DNA from: Cyanobacteria bacterium FACHB-63
Lineage (GTDB): Bacteria > Cyanobacteriota > Cyanobacteriia > Leptolyngbyales > Leptolyngbyaceae
Reading direction: 5' to 3'
DNA length: 64,000 bases
Assembly: GCA_014695255.1 (NCBI GenBank)
Contig: JACJNX010000040.1
Span: 1-64,000 of the forward strand
Shown: piece after piece, positions 17,418 to 27,728 of the stretch
Position numbering within the stretch: position 1 is the stretch's first letter
How the letters are laid out: each line of letters opens with the position of its first letter
The notes under the pieces: generated by a model
What the model saw: only the letters and a program-made list of their open reading frames with translations
Told to the model about the DNA's origin: nothing
Databases searched by the model: none
Made by a program: the position numbers and the translations under genes

Positions 17418-18413
17418 TTAGACCTTCTTCAGCCAGCTAAACATCGATCGCAGGTCTTTGCCGACTTCTTCGATCGGGTGTTCTGCTTCCCGTCGCCGCA
17501 TTGCTGTGAATCCAGCTTTACCAGACTGATTTTCCAGCACAAATTCCCGCGCAAACTGTCCGGTTTGGATCTCATTGAGAATTTTCTTCATCTCGGCGCG
17601 AGTGGAATCGTTGACAATCCGAGGGCCACGAGTGAGATCGCCGTATTCCGCCGTGTTAGAAATGCTGTCGCGCATTCCTGCCAATCCTTCTTCAACGATC
17701 AGATCGACGATTAGTTTGACTTCGTGCAGACACTCAAAGTAAGCAAGCTCCGGCTGATATCCAGCATCAACCAGCGTTTCAAATCCCGCTTTGATCAACG
17801 CGCTCAAGCCACCGCAGAGAACTACTTGTTCGCCGAACAAATCGGTTTCGGTTTCTTCGCGGAAAGTCGTTTCCAAGATGCCAGCGCGAGTACCGCCAAT
17901 ACCTTTTGCATATGCCATTGCGCGATCGCGAGCCTGTCCGGTTGCGTCTTGATACACCGCAAACAGAGCCGGAACGCCTTGACCTTGCTGGTAAGTGCGG
18001 CGCACGAGATGTCCTGGACCCTTCGGCGCAACCATCACCACATCAACATCAGCCGGAGGCACGACTTGACCAAAATGAATGTTAAAGCCGTGCGCGAATA
18101 GCAGCACATTTCCGGCGCTCAAGTTTGGCTCAATTTCGTTTTTGTAAACGCTTTTCTGCACTTCATCGGGGAGCAGAATCATGATCAGATCCGCAGCTTT
18201 CGCAGCATCTGCAACCGAATGAACCGTTAAGCCAGCGTCTTTCGCTTTGGTCGCAGACTTACTCCCTGGATACAGCCCGACGATGACGTTCATGCCGCTG
18301 TCTTTCAGGTTGAGGGCGTGTGCGTGTCCTTGAGAACCGTAACCGATAATTGCGATCGTTTTGCCCGCAAGTAAATCTAAGTTGGCATCAGCGTCATAAT
18401 ACATCCGAGCCAT
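17418..18413 (-). CDS. ilvC: Ketol-acid reductoisomerase (NADP+)
   Basis: A 331-aa class I (short form) enzyme. The N-terminal Rossmann domain has [17 protein letters not shown]. The C-terminal knotted domain has the metal and substrate residues in [20 protein letters not shown]-like [12 protein letters not shown], and [11 protein letters not shown]. It converts acetolactate or acetohydroxybutyrate to the dihydroxy acids of branched-chain amino-acid synthesis, using NADPH and Mg2+. It is a single-gene transcript with its own terminator; no other ilv gene is adjacent. Confidence 0.97.
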   Translation of the reverse strand: MARMYYDADANLDLLAGKTIAIIGYGSQGHAHALNLKDSGMNVIVGLYPGSKSATKAKDAGLTVHSVADAAKAADLIMILLPDEVQKSVYKNEIEPNLSAGNVLLFAHGFNIHFGQVVPPADVDVVMVAPKGPGHLVRRTYQQGQGVPALFAVYQDATGQARDRAMAYAKGIGGTRAGILETTFREETETDLFGEQVVLCGGLSALIKAGFETLVDAGYQPELAYFECLHEVKLIVDLIVEEGLAGMRDSISNTAEYGDLTRGPRIVNDSTRAEMKKILNEIQTGQFAREFVLENQSGKAGFTAMRRREAEHPIEEVGKDLRSMFSWLKKV

Positions 18414-18483
18414 ATGAAAAGTCTCCTTCCAGCAAGTCGAGTTTTGAAGTGTCAGAACCGTTAATCTTATCAGAAAATGTGAA

Positions 18484-19962
18484 TTACCAATCGTCGTAAT
18501 TTGCTTCGCCTTCTGCGGCGCGTGGAACCACGGTGGGCGGGGCTGAGTAAGGCACTAATTCGAGTTGACGCACAGGCGATTTTGGTTTGGTTTTTTGTGT
18601 TGGGTTGCGTCGGCGGGAGACTCCTTCTTCGTTAGTGTCTTCTGCCACGACTTCATACAGGATTGCGAGTTTAGTTGGATCTTTGCTTTTTCGCAGAATG
18701 CGCCCCATGCGCTGAATGTATTCTCGCGCTGATCCGGTGCCTGACAGCACGATCGCGATACTGGCATCGGGGACATCTACGCCTTCATTAAGAACACGGG
18801 AAGCGACGAGCGATCGGTATTCCCCTTGCTTAAATTTAGTCAGAATCTCGTGACGTTCTTTTACCGGGGTTTGATGGGTGATCGCTGGAATCAAGAGATC
18901 CTGAGAAATCCGGTAAACGGTAGCGTTATCGTCGGTAAAAATTAAAGTACGCTCCGGGTAGTGGCGAGCGAGAAGGTCTGCTAGAACTCGTAATTTTCCT
19001 TCGGTTCCGAATGCGATCGATCTGGCTTCTCGGTGGGCTAGCATCGCTTTTCGTCCGGCGGTCGATCGCGCACTTGCCTGCACAAATCGTTGCCATCCTT
19101 GCGCGTTGCTGAGATAGATTTTCGATTCTTTTAGGAAGTCGTTGCGAATTTGAATCAGTTGATCGTAACGTTCGCGTTCGTGTTTAGACAGCGATACTTT
19201 AATCTGAATTGCTTCGTGTTTTGCGAGCGCTGAACCGGATAATTCTTCTGCTGTTTTTCTGTAGATTTCTTCACCGATTAACAGTTTTAGATCTTCGTGT
19301 TTCCCATCGGCTCGCTCAGGTGTTGCTGTTAGTCCTAGTCGATAGGGTGCGATCGCGTATTCTGCAATCACTCGATTAAAGCTACTCGGTAAATGATGGC
19401 ATTCATCAAAGACTAACAGTGCATATTGATTCCCTAGTGTTTCGGCGTTGATTGCCGCGCTATCGTAAGTTGCGATTAGGATTGGAGTACGATCGCGTGA
19501 TCCCCCTCCCAATAAGCCAATCTCAATATCGGGAAATGCCGCGCATAAGTTGGCGTACCACTGGTGCATCAAGTCCAGCGTTGGAACCATGATCAGGGTA
19601 CTGCGCTGCGTGGATTGAATCGCCAGTTGTGCGAGATAGGTTTTACCTGCGGCAGTCGGTAAGACAACGACTCCTAATCGTCCTGCATTTTTCCAGGCAG
19701 TGAGCGCTTCTTTTTGATGCGGATAAGGCTCCATTTCGACCGAGGGCACAAGCTCGATCGCGTCGAATCCTTTGGCGCGATCGTCGATTTCGGTTCCTTC
19801 CGATCGCAGTGCTAGCACTAATTCTCGATACTGATTTGCCGGAATGCGAAATTTCTCGATGCGATCGTCCCACACCGCAAATTCGACCCAGGCTTTACCT
19901 CTAGGCGGTGGATGCAGGATGAGTGTTCCGCGATCGTATGACAGACAAGGCGTTCTCGGCAT
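18484..19962 (-). CDS. Superfamily 2 DEAD/DEAH-box helicase, XPB/SSL2-like
   Basis: A 492-aa protein. An N-terminal domain of about 85 residues is followed by RecA-like domain 1, with motif I PTAAGKT, motif II DECH and motif III LTATPER. RecA-like domain 2 has motif V ([11 protein letters not shown]) and motif VI (QRMGRILR). This arrangement resembles bacterial XPB-like DNA helicases thought to act in repair. The C-terminal 60 residues are basic and probably disordered. No nuclease gene (such as a Bax1-type partner) or defence genes adjoin it, so a defence role is not supported. Confidence 0.85.
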   Translation of the reverse strand: MPRTPCLSYDRGTLILHPPPRGKAWVEFAVWDDRIEKFRIPANQYRELVLALRSEGTEIDDRAKGFDAIELVPSVEMEPYPHQKEALTAWKNAGRLGVVVLPTAAGKTYLAQLAIQSTQRSTLIMVPTLDLMHQWYANLCAAFPDIEIGLLGGGSRDRTPILIATYDSAAINAETLGNQYALLVFDECHHLPSSFNRVIAEYAIAPYRLGLTATPERADGKHEDLKLLIGEEIYRKTAEELSGSALAKHEAIQIKVSLSKHERERYDQLIQIRNDFLKESKIYLSNAQGWQRFVQASARSTAGRKAMLAHREARSIAFGTEGKLRVLADLLARHYPERTLIFTDDNATVYRISQDLLIPAITHQTPVKERHEILTKFKQGEYRSLVASRVLNEGVDVPDASIAIVLSGTGSAREYIQRMGRILRKSKDPTKLAILYEVVAEDTNEEGVSRRRNPTQKTKPKSPVRQLELVPYSAPPTVVPRAAEGEANYDDW

Positions 19963-20027
19963 GATTAGTACATCTGTCGCTTAACCCTATTGCTCATCCT
20001 ACCGAGTTCAGGACAAAAAACCAAATC

Positions 20028-21014
20028 TTACCCCCCAATCTGTGACATGGTGCGGAGATATTTTCCAGTCGTTCCAGATTGGCGCTGTTTGTAGTTAATC
20101 TCAGGCTTTAATCCGAGTAATTCGCTGACTTGTTGGCGTAGTTCCCTGGTTGAAACGCCCGATCGTAGTTGTGTTTTGAGATCAATTTGTCCGATTTCGT
20201 TCAGCAAGCAAGGACGGAGCCAGCCATCAGCCGATAACCGCATTCGATTGCAGCGATCGCAAAAGCATTCTGACATCTGACTAATAAATCCTAATGTTCC
20301 TTTCGCTCCTGGAATCTTAAATACATCTGCGGGTCCGTTTCCTCTGACGTTTGCTTCAGTGAGTCCCCAACGTTCCCGAATCTGTTGACGAATTTTCTCT
20401 GAATCAATCCAGCCTTGATCGTTAAATAATTCACCGTTTCCGATCGGCATAAATTCAATAAATCGAACGTGCCATTCACGATCGACACTCAATGCTGCCA
20501 AATCGAGCACTTCATGATCATTAATTCCTGGAATCACCACGACGTTTAATTTAAGTGGATTAAACCCAATCCGGTAAGCAGTTTGAATTCCGCTCCAAAC
20601 TTGTTGCCAGCGCGATCGACCACGATTGCCAATGATGCGATCGAAGGTTTCTGGCTCTAGCGAATCGAGACTGATATTAATTCGTCTCAAGCCAGCGTCA
20701 TAGAGATTTTGCGCCATCGAGTCGAGTAAAAACGCATTCGTCGTCATCGATAGATCCTGCGTTTCGGGAAATTGCGCGATCGTTCTTACAATGTCCACTA
20801 CTCCCGGACGAATCAGCGGTTCTCCTCCCGTCAATCGAAACCGAGTAAACCCAACCGGAATAAAAACTTCTCTCAGCAGCGTGGTTAATTCTGCTTGAGT
20901 GAGTAGGTCTTGCTGCAATACATATTCGAGATCGCTGCCTTCGGGCATGCAGTACAGACATCGAAAATTACAGCGATCGACTAGACTAATCCGCAAATAA
21001 TCCACTTGGTTCAT
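20028..21014 (-). CDS. moaA: GTP 3',8-cyclase (molybdenum cofactor synthesis)
   Basis: A 328-aa radical SAM enzyme. The N-terminal [4Fe-4S] motif is CNFRCLYC, and the C-terminal second cluster motif is CFCDRCN plus a Cys in WLRPCLL. The protein ends in the Gly-Gly tail (SQIGG) required by MoaA. It rearranges GTP in the first step of Moco synthesis. ATG 21014 ([11 protein letters not shown]) fits the family better than the in-frame TTG at 21041. moaE lies 3.6 kb away on the other strand, with a GST gene and psaB between them. Confidence 0.95.
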   Translation of the reverse strand: MNQVDYLRISLVDRCNFRCLYCMPEGSDLEYVLQQDLLTQAELTTLLREVFIPVGFTRFRLTGGEPLIRPGVVDIVRTIAQFPETQDLSMTTNAFLLDSMAQNLYDAGLRRINISLDSLEPETFDRIIGNRGRSRWQQVWSGIQTAYRIGFNPLKLNVVVIPGINDHEVLDLAALSVDREWHVRFIEFMPIGNGELFNDQGWIDSEKIRQQIRERWGLTEANVRGNGPADVFKIPGAKGTLGFISQMSECFCDRCNRMRLSADGWLRPCLLNEIGQIDLKTQLRSGVSTRELRQQVSELLGLKPEINYKQRQSGTTGKYLRTMSQIGG

Positions 21015-21100
21015 ATTTCCATTCTGCCGGATTCGCTCCAAAGTCTCAAAACTTTTCCGATAGAGTTTCTAGAATTTAGGCATTGATTACCGGAGTCATT

Positions 21101-21799
21101 ATGCTCGATCTTTATTATTGGACAACCCCGAACGGACACAAGATCACGATGTTCCTCGAAGAAGTGGGATTACCCTATAATCTTGTGCCCATCAACATTG
21201 GTAAAGGGGATCAGTTTCAGCCAGAGTTTCTTAAAATCTCGCCAAACAACCGGATTCCGGCGATCGTCGATCGCGATCCCGCAGGCGGCGGTGATCCAAT
21301 CTCGGTCTTTGAATCGGGCGCAATTTTGTTATATCTCGCTGAAAAAACAGGACAACTCGTTCCCTCAGATTTGCGGGGTCGGACTGAAGTGCTGCAATGG
21401 TTATTCTGGCAAATGGGCGGTTTGGGTCCAATGGCGGGACAAAATCATCACTTTAGCCAGTATGCACCAGAGAAAATTCCTTATGCAATCGATCGGTATG
21501 TGAATGAAACGGGGCGATTGTATGCGGTCTTAAATAAGCGATTGAGCGACCGGGAATATGTGGCGGGGGAGTATTCGATCGCAGATATTGCCTGTTATCC
21601 GTGGATTGTTCCGTATGAGCGGCAGGGACAGAAGCTCGAAGATTTTCCGAATTTGCAGCGTTGGTTTGAGGCGATTCGATCGCGTCCGGCAACGATTCGA
21701 GCCTATGAGAAAGCGGAAGCATTCAAGGCAGAACAAATTAGCCCGGATCAGGCGCGAGAATTATTGTTTAATCAATCGGCGGGAACCGTGAAACATTGA
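21101..21799 (+). CDS. Glutathione S-transferase family protein (YfcG/Ure2-like)
   Basis: A 232-aa protein with an N-terminal thioredoxin-like domain (LDLYYWTTPNGHKITMFLEE, PNNRIPAIVD, ESGAILLYLAEKTG) and an all-helical C-terminal domain. The TPNGHK stretch replaces the usual catalytic Ser/Tyr position, as in YfcG-type disulfide reductases. The function is probably disulfide reduction or stress response; the substrate is unknown. ATG 21101 was chosen over TTG 21083. A 16-nt tandem duplication spans its stop codon. Confidence 0.88.
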   Translation: MLDLYYWTTPNGHKITMFLEEVGLPYNLVPINIGKGDQFQPEFLKISPNNRIPAIVDRDPAGGGDPISVFESGAILLYLAEKTGQLVPSDLRGRTEVLQWLFWQMGGLGPMAGQNHHFSQYAPEKIPYAIDRYVNETGRLYAVLNKRLSDREYVAGEYSIADIACYPWIVPYERQGQKLEDFPNLQRWFEAIRSRPATIRAYEKAEAFKAEQISPDQARELLFNQSAGTVKH

Positions 21800-21818
21800 T
21801 TTCGTGAAACATTGATTT
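21787..21818. repeat. 16-nt tandem duplication across the GST stop codon
   Basis: Two identical copies of CGTGAAACATTGATTT are directly adjacent (21787-21802, 21803-21818). The first copy contains the stop codon. It is the second stop-spanning tandem duplication in this window. Confidence 0.95.
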
Positions 21819-21836
21819 ATTGTGCCCCAAAACCAT

Positions 21837-21864
21837 GTAGAGACGCGATTAATCGCGTCTCTAC
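21837..21864. repeat. 28-bp perfect palindrome, dispersed cyanobacterial repeat type
   Basis: A perfect 28-bp palindrome centred on GATTAATC, with outer arms GTAGAGACGCG / CGCGTCTCTAC. Its sequence matches a palindromic repeat widespread between genes of many cyanobacteria. It may also stop GST transcripts. Confidence 0.85.
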
Positions 21865-21978
21865 GTCGTCGGGTAAACCGATCGTCACCAATCGGATCAC
21901 GCCAATTTCAAAAACCGAATCATTTCCCACACATCCCCAAAAATTGCCCATCGGTAGACAATCGAACCACGATCGCGC

Positions 21979-22010
21979 AAAAGGATGAAGCCATCCGACT
22001 CCATCCTTTT
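21979..22010 (-). terminator. psaB terminator
   Basis: A 9-bp stem AAAAGGATG / CATCCTTTT with a 14-nt loop lies 34 bases beyond the psaB stop. On each strand the stem ends in T residues, so it can act in both directions. Confidence 0.7.
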
Positions 22011-22043
22011 CTTTAATATTTAGCCTCAGTCACTAGCAGCACA

Positions 22044-24260
22044 TCAAGCAAATTTACCTGTCGTTGCAGCAATCAAGAACGCCGCATACGTCAGAATATA
22101 ACCCACCGTGAAATGCACCAGACCCACTAACCAACCTTGAACGATCGACAGTGCCACAGGCTTGTCTTTGAATCGAATCAAGTTTGCCAGTGGTGTACGT
22201 TCGTGCGCCCACACCAGCGTCTCAATTAGCTCTTGCCAATATCCACGCCAGCTAATCAAGAACATAAAGCCCGTTGCCCAGACCAAGTGACCAAACAGGA
22301 ACATCCACGCCCAAACCGATAGATTGCTGGTTCCGTAGACGTTGTATCCGTTGATCAACGGTGCTGAATACTGCCAGAGATAATCCCGTAGCCATCCCAT
22401 CAGATAGGTTGAACTCTCATTGAACTGAGCGACGTTACCCGACCAGATCGCAAGATGCTTCCAGTGCCAGTAGAACGTCACCCAACCGATCGTATTCAGC
22501 ATCCAGAACGTAGCCAAATAGAAAGATTGTTCCCAAGAAGCAATTTGGCAAGTACCGCCACGACCCGGACCATCACACGGGAAGTTAAAGCCAAAGTCTT
22601 TCTTATCTGGCATCAACTTGCTACCGCGAGCATCCAGCGCACCCTTCAGACAGATCAGCGTTGTCACATGTAAACCAAGCGCGATCGCATGGTGTACCAA
22701 AAAGTCACCCGGACCAATAGTCAGGAACAATGAATTCGTACCACTGTTAATTGCGTCTAACCAACCTGGTAAGTAGGCTGCTCCCGGATTTGATGCAATA
22801 CTATCTGGGTTAGACAGCAGTGCATTAAAGCCATAGAGTGCTTTACCATGAGAGGCTTGCACAAATTGAGCAAACACAGGTTCGATCAGAATCTGCTTTT
22901 CTGGTGCGCCAAACGCAACTTGAACATCATTGTGAACATAGAGTCCAAGCGTGTGGAAGCCCAAGAATAGCGAAACCCAGCTCAAGTGCGAAATCAGTGC
23001 TTCTTTATGTCCCAGCAATCGAGCTAGAACGTTGTTTTCATTGTTGTCTGGATCGTAATCTCGTACCCAGAAGATTCCAGCATGAGCGAATGCACCCACC
23101 ATGAAAAATCCAGCTAGATATTGATGGTGCGTGTAAAGCGATGCTTGCGTTGTGAAATCTTTGGACATGAACGCATAAGGCGGCATCGCATACATATGCT
23201 GCGCTACCACTGAAAGCGCCGTTCCCAAAGCAGCAAGGTGAATCCCTAGCTGGAAGTGCAGCGAGTTGTTGTACGTGTCGTATAGCCCGGAGTGGGGTAG
23301 ATTACCTTGACCATTGATCCGACTACCAAAGAAGTTCTTCGCATTCAGAATATCTTTGATGCTGTGACCAATGCCAAAGTTCGTGCGGTACATATGACCC
23401 GCAATGATGAAAATCACGGCGATCGCTAAATGGTGATGCGCCATGTCAGTCAACCAAAGCGATTCAGTCTGTGGATGGAATCCACCCAAGAAGGTCAAGA
23501 TTGCAGAACCTGATCCTTGTGCCGTTCCAAAGATGTGATTTGCGGTATCTGGGTCTTGTGAGTAAACACTCCAGTTCCCGGTAAAGAACGGCTTTAAGCC
23601 TGCGGGGTGTGGCAGCGTAAACAGGAAGTTCTCCCAACCGACGTGCTGACCGCGAGATTCGGGGATCGCAACGTGAATTAAGTGACCTGCCCAAGCCAGA
23701 GAGCTAACACCAAACAATCCAGCCAAGTGGTGGTTTAAGCGAGATTCCGCATTTTTAAACCAAGCCAAACTCGGACGGAATTTCGGCTGGAGGTGGAGCC
23801 AACCTGCAAACAGGAACAATGCAGCGATCAAGAGCAGGAAGACTGCACCTTGATATAAGTCAGCATTCGTTCTCATACCGATCGTATACCACCAGTGATA
23901 CACGCCTGAATAAGCGATGTTCACTGGATAATCGGCTCCTCCTTGGGTATAAGCCTCGATCGCAGGCTTACCAAATTGAGGGTCCCAAATCGCATGAGCG
24001 ATCGGGCGGATGTGGAGTGGATCTTTGCTCCACTGAGGGAAATTGCCTTGCCATGCAACATGGAACAATAGGCTAGATGTCCAAAGAAAAATGATTGCAA
24101 CATGACCAAAGTGAGTCGCAAATATCTTTTGATACAGCTTCTCTTCGGTCATCCCATCGTGACTTTCAAAGTCGTGTGCGGTTGCAATCCCATACCAGAG
24201 TCGCCGTGTGGTTGGGTCTTGCGCGAGATCCTGGCTAAATTTTGGAAATTTAGTCGCCAT
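22044..24260 (-). CDS. psaB: Photosystem I P700 apoprotein A2 (PsaB), stand-alone copy
   Basis: A 738-aa, 11-TM-helix core protein of PSI. It has the FX-cluster cysteines in [12 protein letters not shown] (Cys562, Cys571), the P700 axial ligand His658 in [12 protein letters not shown], and the A0-region Met666, so the electron-transfer sites are intact. It is a few residues shorter than the usual 741 and differs from the common sequence in lumenal loops, for example near residues 490-495 where several residues are missing. The usual partner psaA is not upstream: the next gene is moaE on the other strand. It is probably an additional psaB (psaB2-like) used in a variant PSI, but a second psaA/psaB locus cannot be seen from here. 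Confidence 0.93.
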   Translation of the reverse strand: MATKFPKFSQDLAQDPTTRRLWYGIATAHDFESHDGMTEEKLYQKIFATHFGHVAIIFLWTSSLLFHVAWQGNFPQWSKDPLHIRPIAHAIWDPQFGKPAIEAYTQGGADYPVNIAYSGVYHWWYTIGMRTNADLYQGAVFLLLIAALFLFAGWLHLQPKFRPSLAWFKNAESRLNHHLAGLFGVSSLAWAGHLIHVAIPESRGQHVGWENFLFTLPHPAGLKPFFTGNWSVYSQDPDTANHIFGTAQGSGSAILTFLGGFHPQTESLWLTDMAHHHLAIAVIFIIAGHMYRTNFGIGHSIKDILNAKNFFGSRINGQGNLPHSGLYDTYNNSLHFQLGIHLAALGTALSVVAQHMYAMPPYAFMSKDFTTQASLYTHHQYLAGFFMVGAFAHAGIFWVRDYDPDNNENNVLARLLGHKEALISHLSWVSLFLGFHTLGLYVHNDVQVAFGAPEKQILIEPVFAQFVQASHGKALYGFNALLSNPDSIASNPGAAYLPGWLDAINSGTNSLFLTIGPGDFLVHHAIALGLHVTTLICLKGALDARGSKLMPDKKDFGFNFPCDGPGRGGTCQIASWEQSFYLATFWMLNTIGWVTFYWHWKHLAIWSGNVAQFNESSTYLMGWLRDYLWQYSAPLINGYNVYGTSNLSVWAWMFLFGHLVWATGFMFLISWRGYWQELIETLVWAHERTPLANLIRFKDKPVALSIVQGWLVGLVHFTVGYILTYAAFLIAATTGKFA

Positions 24261-24613
24261 ATAAGTTGACTACTCGAATTTCATAAGTGGATCAGTTTAG
24301 ATTGAGTTGCCCGGAGATCAAATCGCTCGATCGTTCATTAGTTCAATAGATTAATGAAAGTTACACTCTCAGAGCTACGACCAAAGGTAGAGAATCTGTT
24401 TGTCAAATCTTGCATTTCTTATCGGAATTTCTGATTAAAGATTAATGAATCCTTGAAACATTGCGGTATGCCGCGAAGTGAATTTTTTCTGTTTTAGATA
24501 AAGATTTAAACTGCTTAATAATCAAAGTGATTACTGTTGGAGTAGGTAACTGCGGAGCAAGACTCACTGCAAAGCATCCCTTAGAATGTGAATGCAATGT
24601 TACATGAATTGCT
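24261..24613. promoter_or_regulatory. Divergent promoter region of psaB and moaE
   Basis: 353 AT-rich bases with no gene and no trace of psaA. It must contain the psaB promoter and its long leader. No defined operator was recognised. Confidence 0.5.
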
Positions 24614-25090
24614 ATGTTAGTTTCTCCGATCGGTGCTAAGTCGGTTCCTGTTCATCCGAATGATCAGCTTGTGATTACGATCGCGCCGTTGTCAGTCGAG
24701 GAAGTTTATAAGCAGGCAGATGATGCGGCGAATGGTGCGATCGTTCTAATGAGCGGTATGGTTCGCAATAATAGCGAGGGCTTTTCGGTGCTGCATCTGG
24801 AGTATCAAGCCTATGAACCGATGGCGATCGCGGTGTTCAGACAAATTGCAGCAGAGATTCGCCAAACTTGGACTGATGTGACTCATGTGGCAATTCATCA
24901 CCGAGTCGGACGGTTAGAGATTGGTGAGATTAGTGTGTTGATTGCTGTAGGTTGTCCACATCGCAAAGAAGCATTTGAGGCGTGTCAGTATGCGATCGAT
25001 ACGCTCAAGCATCGCGCCCCGATCTGGAAGAAGGAGTTTTACTACGGTAAAGCGGGCGAAGTGTGTTCGAGCTGGGTGAAATGCTGCTAG
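24614..25090 (+). CDS. moaE: Molybdopterin synthase catalytic subunit
   Basis: A 158-aa protein with the MoaE signatures GAIVLMSGMVRNN, LEYQAYEPMA, HRVGRLEIGE and the catalytic APIWKKE. With MoaD it transfers sulphur to precursor Z to form molybdopterin. No moaD is adjacent. The first 15 residues are an extension compared with E. coli MoaE. It is divergent from psaB. Confidence 0.94.
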   Translation: MLVSPIGAKSVPVHPNDQLVITIAPLSVEEVYKQADDAANGAIVLMSGMVRNNSEGFSVLHLEYQAYEPMAIAVFRQIAAEIRQTWTDVTHVAIHHRVGRLEIGEISVLIAVGCPHRKEAFEACQYAIDTLKHRAPIWKKEFYYGKAGEVCSSWVKCC

Positions 25091-25177
25091 AAGTTGCTTA
25101 CAATTCACAAACCCTGGATTGTCAACCGGCAAGAGCGATCTAAGATAGAAATTAAGTCGCGTTTGGCAAAGTAAGTT

Positions 25178-26863
25178 ATCGAAACAGTCTACGGAAACCT
25201 CAACGGTCTAAAATCAAGCCAGATTAAACAGCTACAACGGCTGTATCATCAGCGCTTACCTGGCGATCGCATCACTACGTCTGAGTTTGCTCAGCGTATC
25301 GCCGCAATTAGCTCCGAAATTAGTCAGCCTGTCTGTGCTTATGTGAATCGTCGCGGTCAAGTGATTCGCGTTGGAGTCGGGACGATGAGGCAAACTCAGA
25401 TCCCGATGCTGGAGCTTCCACGCTATGGGGCAGAGCGCTTGTGTGGGATTCGCTGTATTGCCACCCAGTTGAAGCAAGACCCGCCCGGAGAATCGATGCT
25501 GACGGTGATGGCGCTTCAGCGCTTGGATGTGTTTGTGGCGTTGACGCTGACGGGAGGCGGATTTGAGCGCAGAGGGGGCGGTGCGACTGGGTATGTAAGA
25601 AATGCGTATTTGGCGCATCTGGTGCCGCATCCGGAAGCAAATTGGACGATTTCGCCGCCGTTGAGCCTAGATGTAATCGCAGAGCAAGATTTTCTGGCGC
25701 TGGTTGAGGGGCTGGAAGAAGAGTTCCGGCGGGAGTATGTCGCGCAACAGGTCGATCGCGATCACGATCAAGTGCTCATTGTGGGACTGCAAACGGACGA
25801 ATACTCCCCGCAAGCCTTTAAAACTTCACTACAAGAACTGGCGCGGCTAGTAGAAACCGCAGGTGGCGAAGTGCTGCAAACGATGACGCAAAAACGCCCG
25901 CGTCCTCATCCTCAAACTGTTGTGGGAGAAGGAAAAGTTCAGGAAATCACCTTAGCGGCTCAAACAGTTGGAGCCAGTTTGATTGTGTTCGATCGCGATC
26001 TTTCACCGGCTCAAATTCGTAACTTAGAAATGCAAATTGGGCTGCGGATTGTCGATCGTACCGAAGTGATTTTAGATATTTTCGCTCAGCGCGCTCAGTC
26101 GGGAGCCGGAAAGCTTCAAGTTGAACTGGCGCAACTTGAATATATGTTGCCGAGGCTTACAGGACGCGGACAGGCGATGTCTCGACTTGGCGGTGGGATT
26201 GGGACAAGAGGCCCTGGAGAAACGAAGCTAGAGACTGAGCGCCGAGCGATTCAACGACGCATCACACGGCTCCAGCAGGAAGTAACCCAGCTTCAGGCGC
26301 ATCGTGCCCGATTAAGACAGCGAAGACAGCATGAAGAAGTGCCTTCGATCGCAGTGGTGGGTTATACGAATGCAGGTAAATCGACTTTGCTCAATGCTTT
26401 AACGAATGCAGAAGTTTACACCGCAGATCAATTATTTGCAACGCTTGATCCAACCACTCGGAGATTAACCGTAACAGATTCGGAAACTCATCAAAACACA
26501 CAAATTCTATTAACGGATACTGTTGGATTTATTCATGAGTTACCGCCCTCGCTGATGGATGCGTTTCGGGCAACGTTAGAAGAAGTTACCGAAGCGGATG
26601 CACTTCTGCATGTGGTTGATTTATCGCATCCAGCTTGGCAAAGTCAGATTCGAGCGGTGATGCAAATTCTGTCTGAAATGCCGATTACTCCGGGGCCTGC
26701 GCTTTTAGCCTTTAACAAAATCGATCAGGTGGATGCGGAACAATTGGCGATCGCGCGTGAGGAATTTCCGCAAGCGGCGTTTATTTCGGCGAATGAGCGG
26801 TTGGGGTTGGAGACGTTGAGACAGCGCTTATGTCAGCTGGTGCGCTATGCGCTGTCGAGTTAA
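25178..26863 (+). CDS. hflX: GTPase HflX, apparently starting at ATC
   Basis: A 561-aa protein if it starts at ATC 25178; only 506 aa from the first standard start, GTG 25343. HflX is a ribosome-splitting GTPase. Domains: an HflX N-terminal region, a glycine-rich stretch GGGIGTRGPGETKLETE, and the G domain with G1 GYTNAGKST, G3 DTVGF and G4 NKID. The 55 codons before the GTG encode a sequence (ETVYGNLNGLKSSQIKQL, and so on) that matches the N-terminus of cyanobacterial HflX, where the initiator Met aligns with this ATC. An in-frame stop lies two codons before. A sequencing error is the alternative. Confidence 0.85.
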   Translation: METVYGNLNGLKSSQIKQLQRLYHQRLPGDRITTSEFAQRIAAISSEISQPVCAYVNRRGQVIRVGVGTMRQTQIPMLELPRYGAERLCGIRCIATQLKQDPPGESMLTVMALQRLDVFVALTLTGGGFERRGGGATGYVRNAYLAHLVPHPEANWTISPPLSLDVIAEQDFLALVEGLEEEFRREYVAQQVDRDHDQVLIVGLQTDEYSPQAFKTSLQELARLVETAGGEVLQTMTQKRPRPHPQTVVGEGKVQEITLAAQTVGASLIVFDRDLSPAQIRNLEMQIGLRIVDRTEVILDIFAQRAQSGAGKLQVELAQLEYMLPRLTGRGQAMSRLGGGIGTRGPGETKLETERRAIQRRITRLQQEVTQLQAHRARLRQRRQHEEVPSIAVVGYTNAGKSTLLNALTNAEVYTADQLFATLDPTTRRLTVTDSETHQNTQILLTDTVGFIHELPPSLMDAFRATLEEVTEADALLHVVDLSHPAWQSQIRAVMQILSEMPITPGPALLAFNKIDQVDAEQLAIAREEFPQAAFISANERLGLETLRQRLCQLVRYALSS

Positions 26864-26886
26864 AAGCTGCCAAATCTCTTTCTAAA

Positions 26887-26926
26887 AATGCTGGGTTTTG
26901 CGTCAAAATGTCTCAGACCCAGCATT
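26887..26926 (+). terminator. Hairpin after hflX
   Basis: A 10-bp perfect inverted repeat AATGCTGGGT / ACCCAGCATT with a 20-nt loop, 24 bases after the hflX stop. It is followed by CTATTTG, a weak T-tract. It ends 11 bases before the ATG of the ion channel gene. Confidence 0.55.
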
Positions 26927-26936
26927 CTATTTGTGT

Positions 26937-27728
26937 ATGTTGCCCTTGCGCGAAAAAATTGCATTTTATCTCGAAGATATTGATACACCAATAGGAAAAG
27001 GAATTAATCTTTTCATTACGGGGCTGGTGTTAGTTTCTTCGGGGATTTTTGTTGCAGAAACATATAAAATTCCGGTTGAAGCTAGGCAAGTTTTGGATAC
27101 GATCGAACACTTAATTCTCGCAGTTTTCGTGATCGAGTACGGTCTAAGAGTTTGGTGCGCTGAGCGGAAACTGCAATTTATTTTTAGCTTATATTCGGTG
27201 GTCGATTTATTGTCGATCGCGCCTTTCCTAATCGGGACAAACGTAGGTTATTTAAGAATCTTCCGCTGGTTTCGGATTCTTAGATTAATCCGATTTATTC
27301 AAGGCAAGACAATTTTTGGCTATGTTAGCAACGAAGATGGCGCAATTTTTACGCGAATTATTTTTACGATTCTCTCGATTATTTTTGTTTTCTCAGGACT
27401 CATTTATCAAGTTGAACATACCGTAAATCCCAAGTTTGGAACATTCTTAGATGCGGTATATTTCTCTGTTTCTACGATTTCTACCGCAGGGCTGGGAGAT
27501 ATTACACCAATCTCAGAAATGGGGCGATTTCTCACGATTCTAATGGTATTGACCGGGATTGTATTAATCCCCTGGCAGCTTGGAGATTTGATCAAACGAT
27601 TGGTAAAAACGGCGGATCACATTCAAGTTTTGTGTTCAAAGTGTAATCTCGCGTTTCACGATTCTGATGCCTATTTTTGTAAAAACTGTGGAACCTGCTT
27701 AAACCGCAGTCAGCAAGCAGAGCAATAG
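26937..27728 (+). CDS. Voltage-gated-like ion channel with C-terminal zinc ribbon
   Basis: A 263-aa protein from ATG 26937. It has six TM segments: S1-S4 with an Arg-rich S4 ([12 protein letters not shown]), then a pore loop with filter-like TAGLGD, then S6. The fold is that of a potassium or related cation channel, but the filter differs from TVGYGD, so selectivity is uncertain. The C-terminus carries a zinc-ribbon pattern CSKCN followed by CKNCG about 17 residues later, which is unusual for a channel. The 3' end overlaps the cobS 3' end by 30 bases. Confidence 0.8.
   Translation: MLPLREKIAFYLEDIDTPIGKGINLFITGLVLVSSGIFVAETYKIPVEARQVLDTIEHLILAVFVIEYGLRVWCAERKLQFIFSLYSVVDLLSIAPFLIGTNVGYLRIFRWFRILRLIRFIQGKTIFGYVSNEDGAIFTRIIFTILSIIFVFSGLIYQVEHTVNPKFGTFLDAVYFSVSTISTAGLGDITPISEMGRFLTILMVLTGIVLIPWQLGDLIKRLVKTADHIQVLCSKCNLAFHDSDAYFCKNCGTCLNRSQQAEQ

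Noticed and set aside
18484-19962. XPB-like helicase as part of a defence island
   Set aside because: Neighbours are ilvC and moaA; no methylase, nuclease or other defence genes are adjacent.
22044-24260. Far-red light photoacclimation (FaRLiP) psaB
   Set aside because: None of the other FaRLiP genes (psaA2, psbA, apcE2, rfp regulators) are nearby, so the divergent psaB is not assigned to that cluster.
25320-25640. Minus-strand frames over the start of hflX (106 and 124 codons)
   Set aside because: Antisense shadows of the hflX coding region; the plus-strand frame is clearly conserved.
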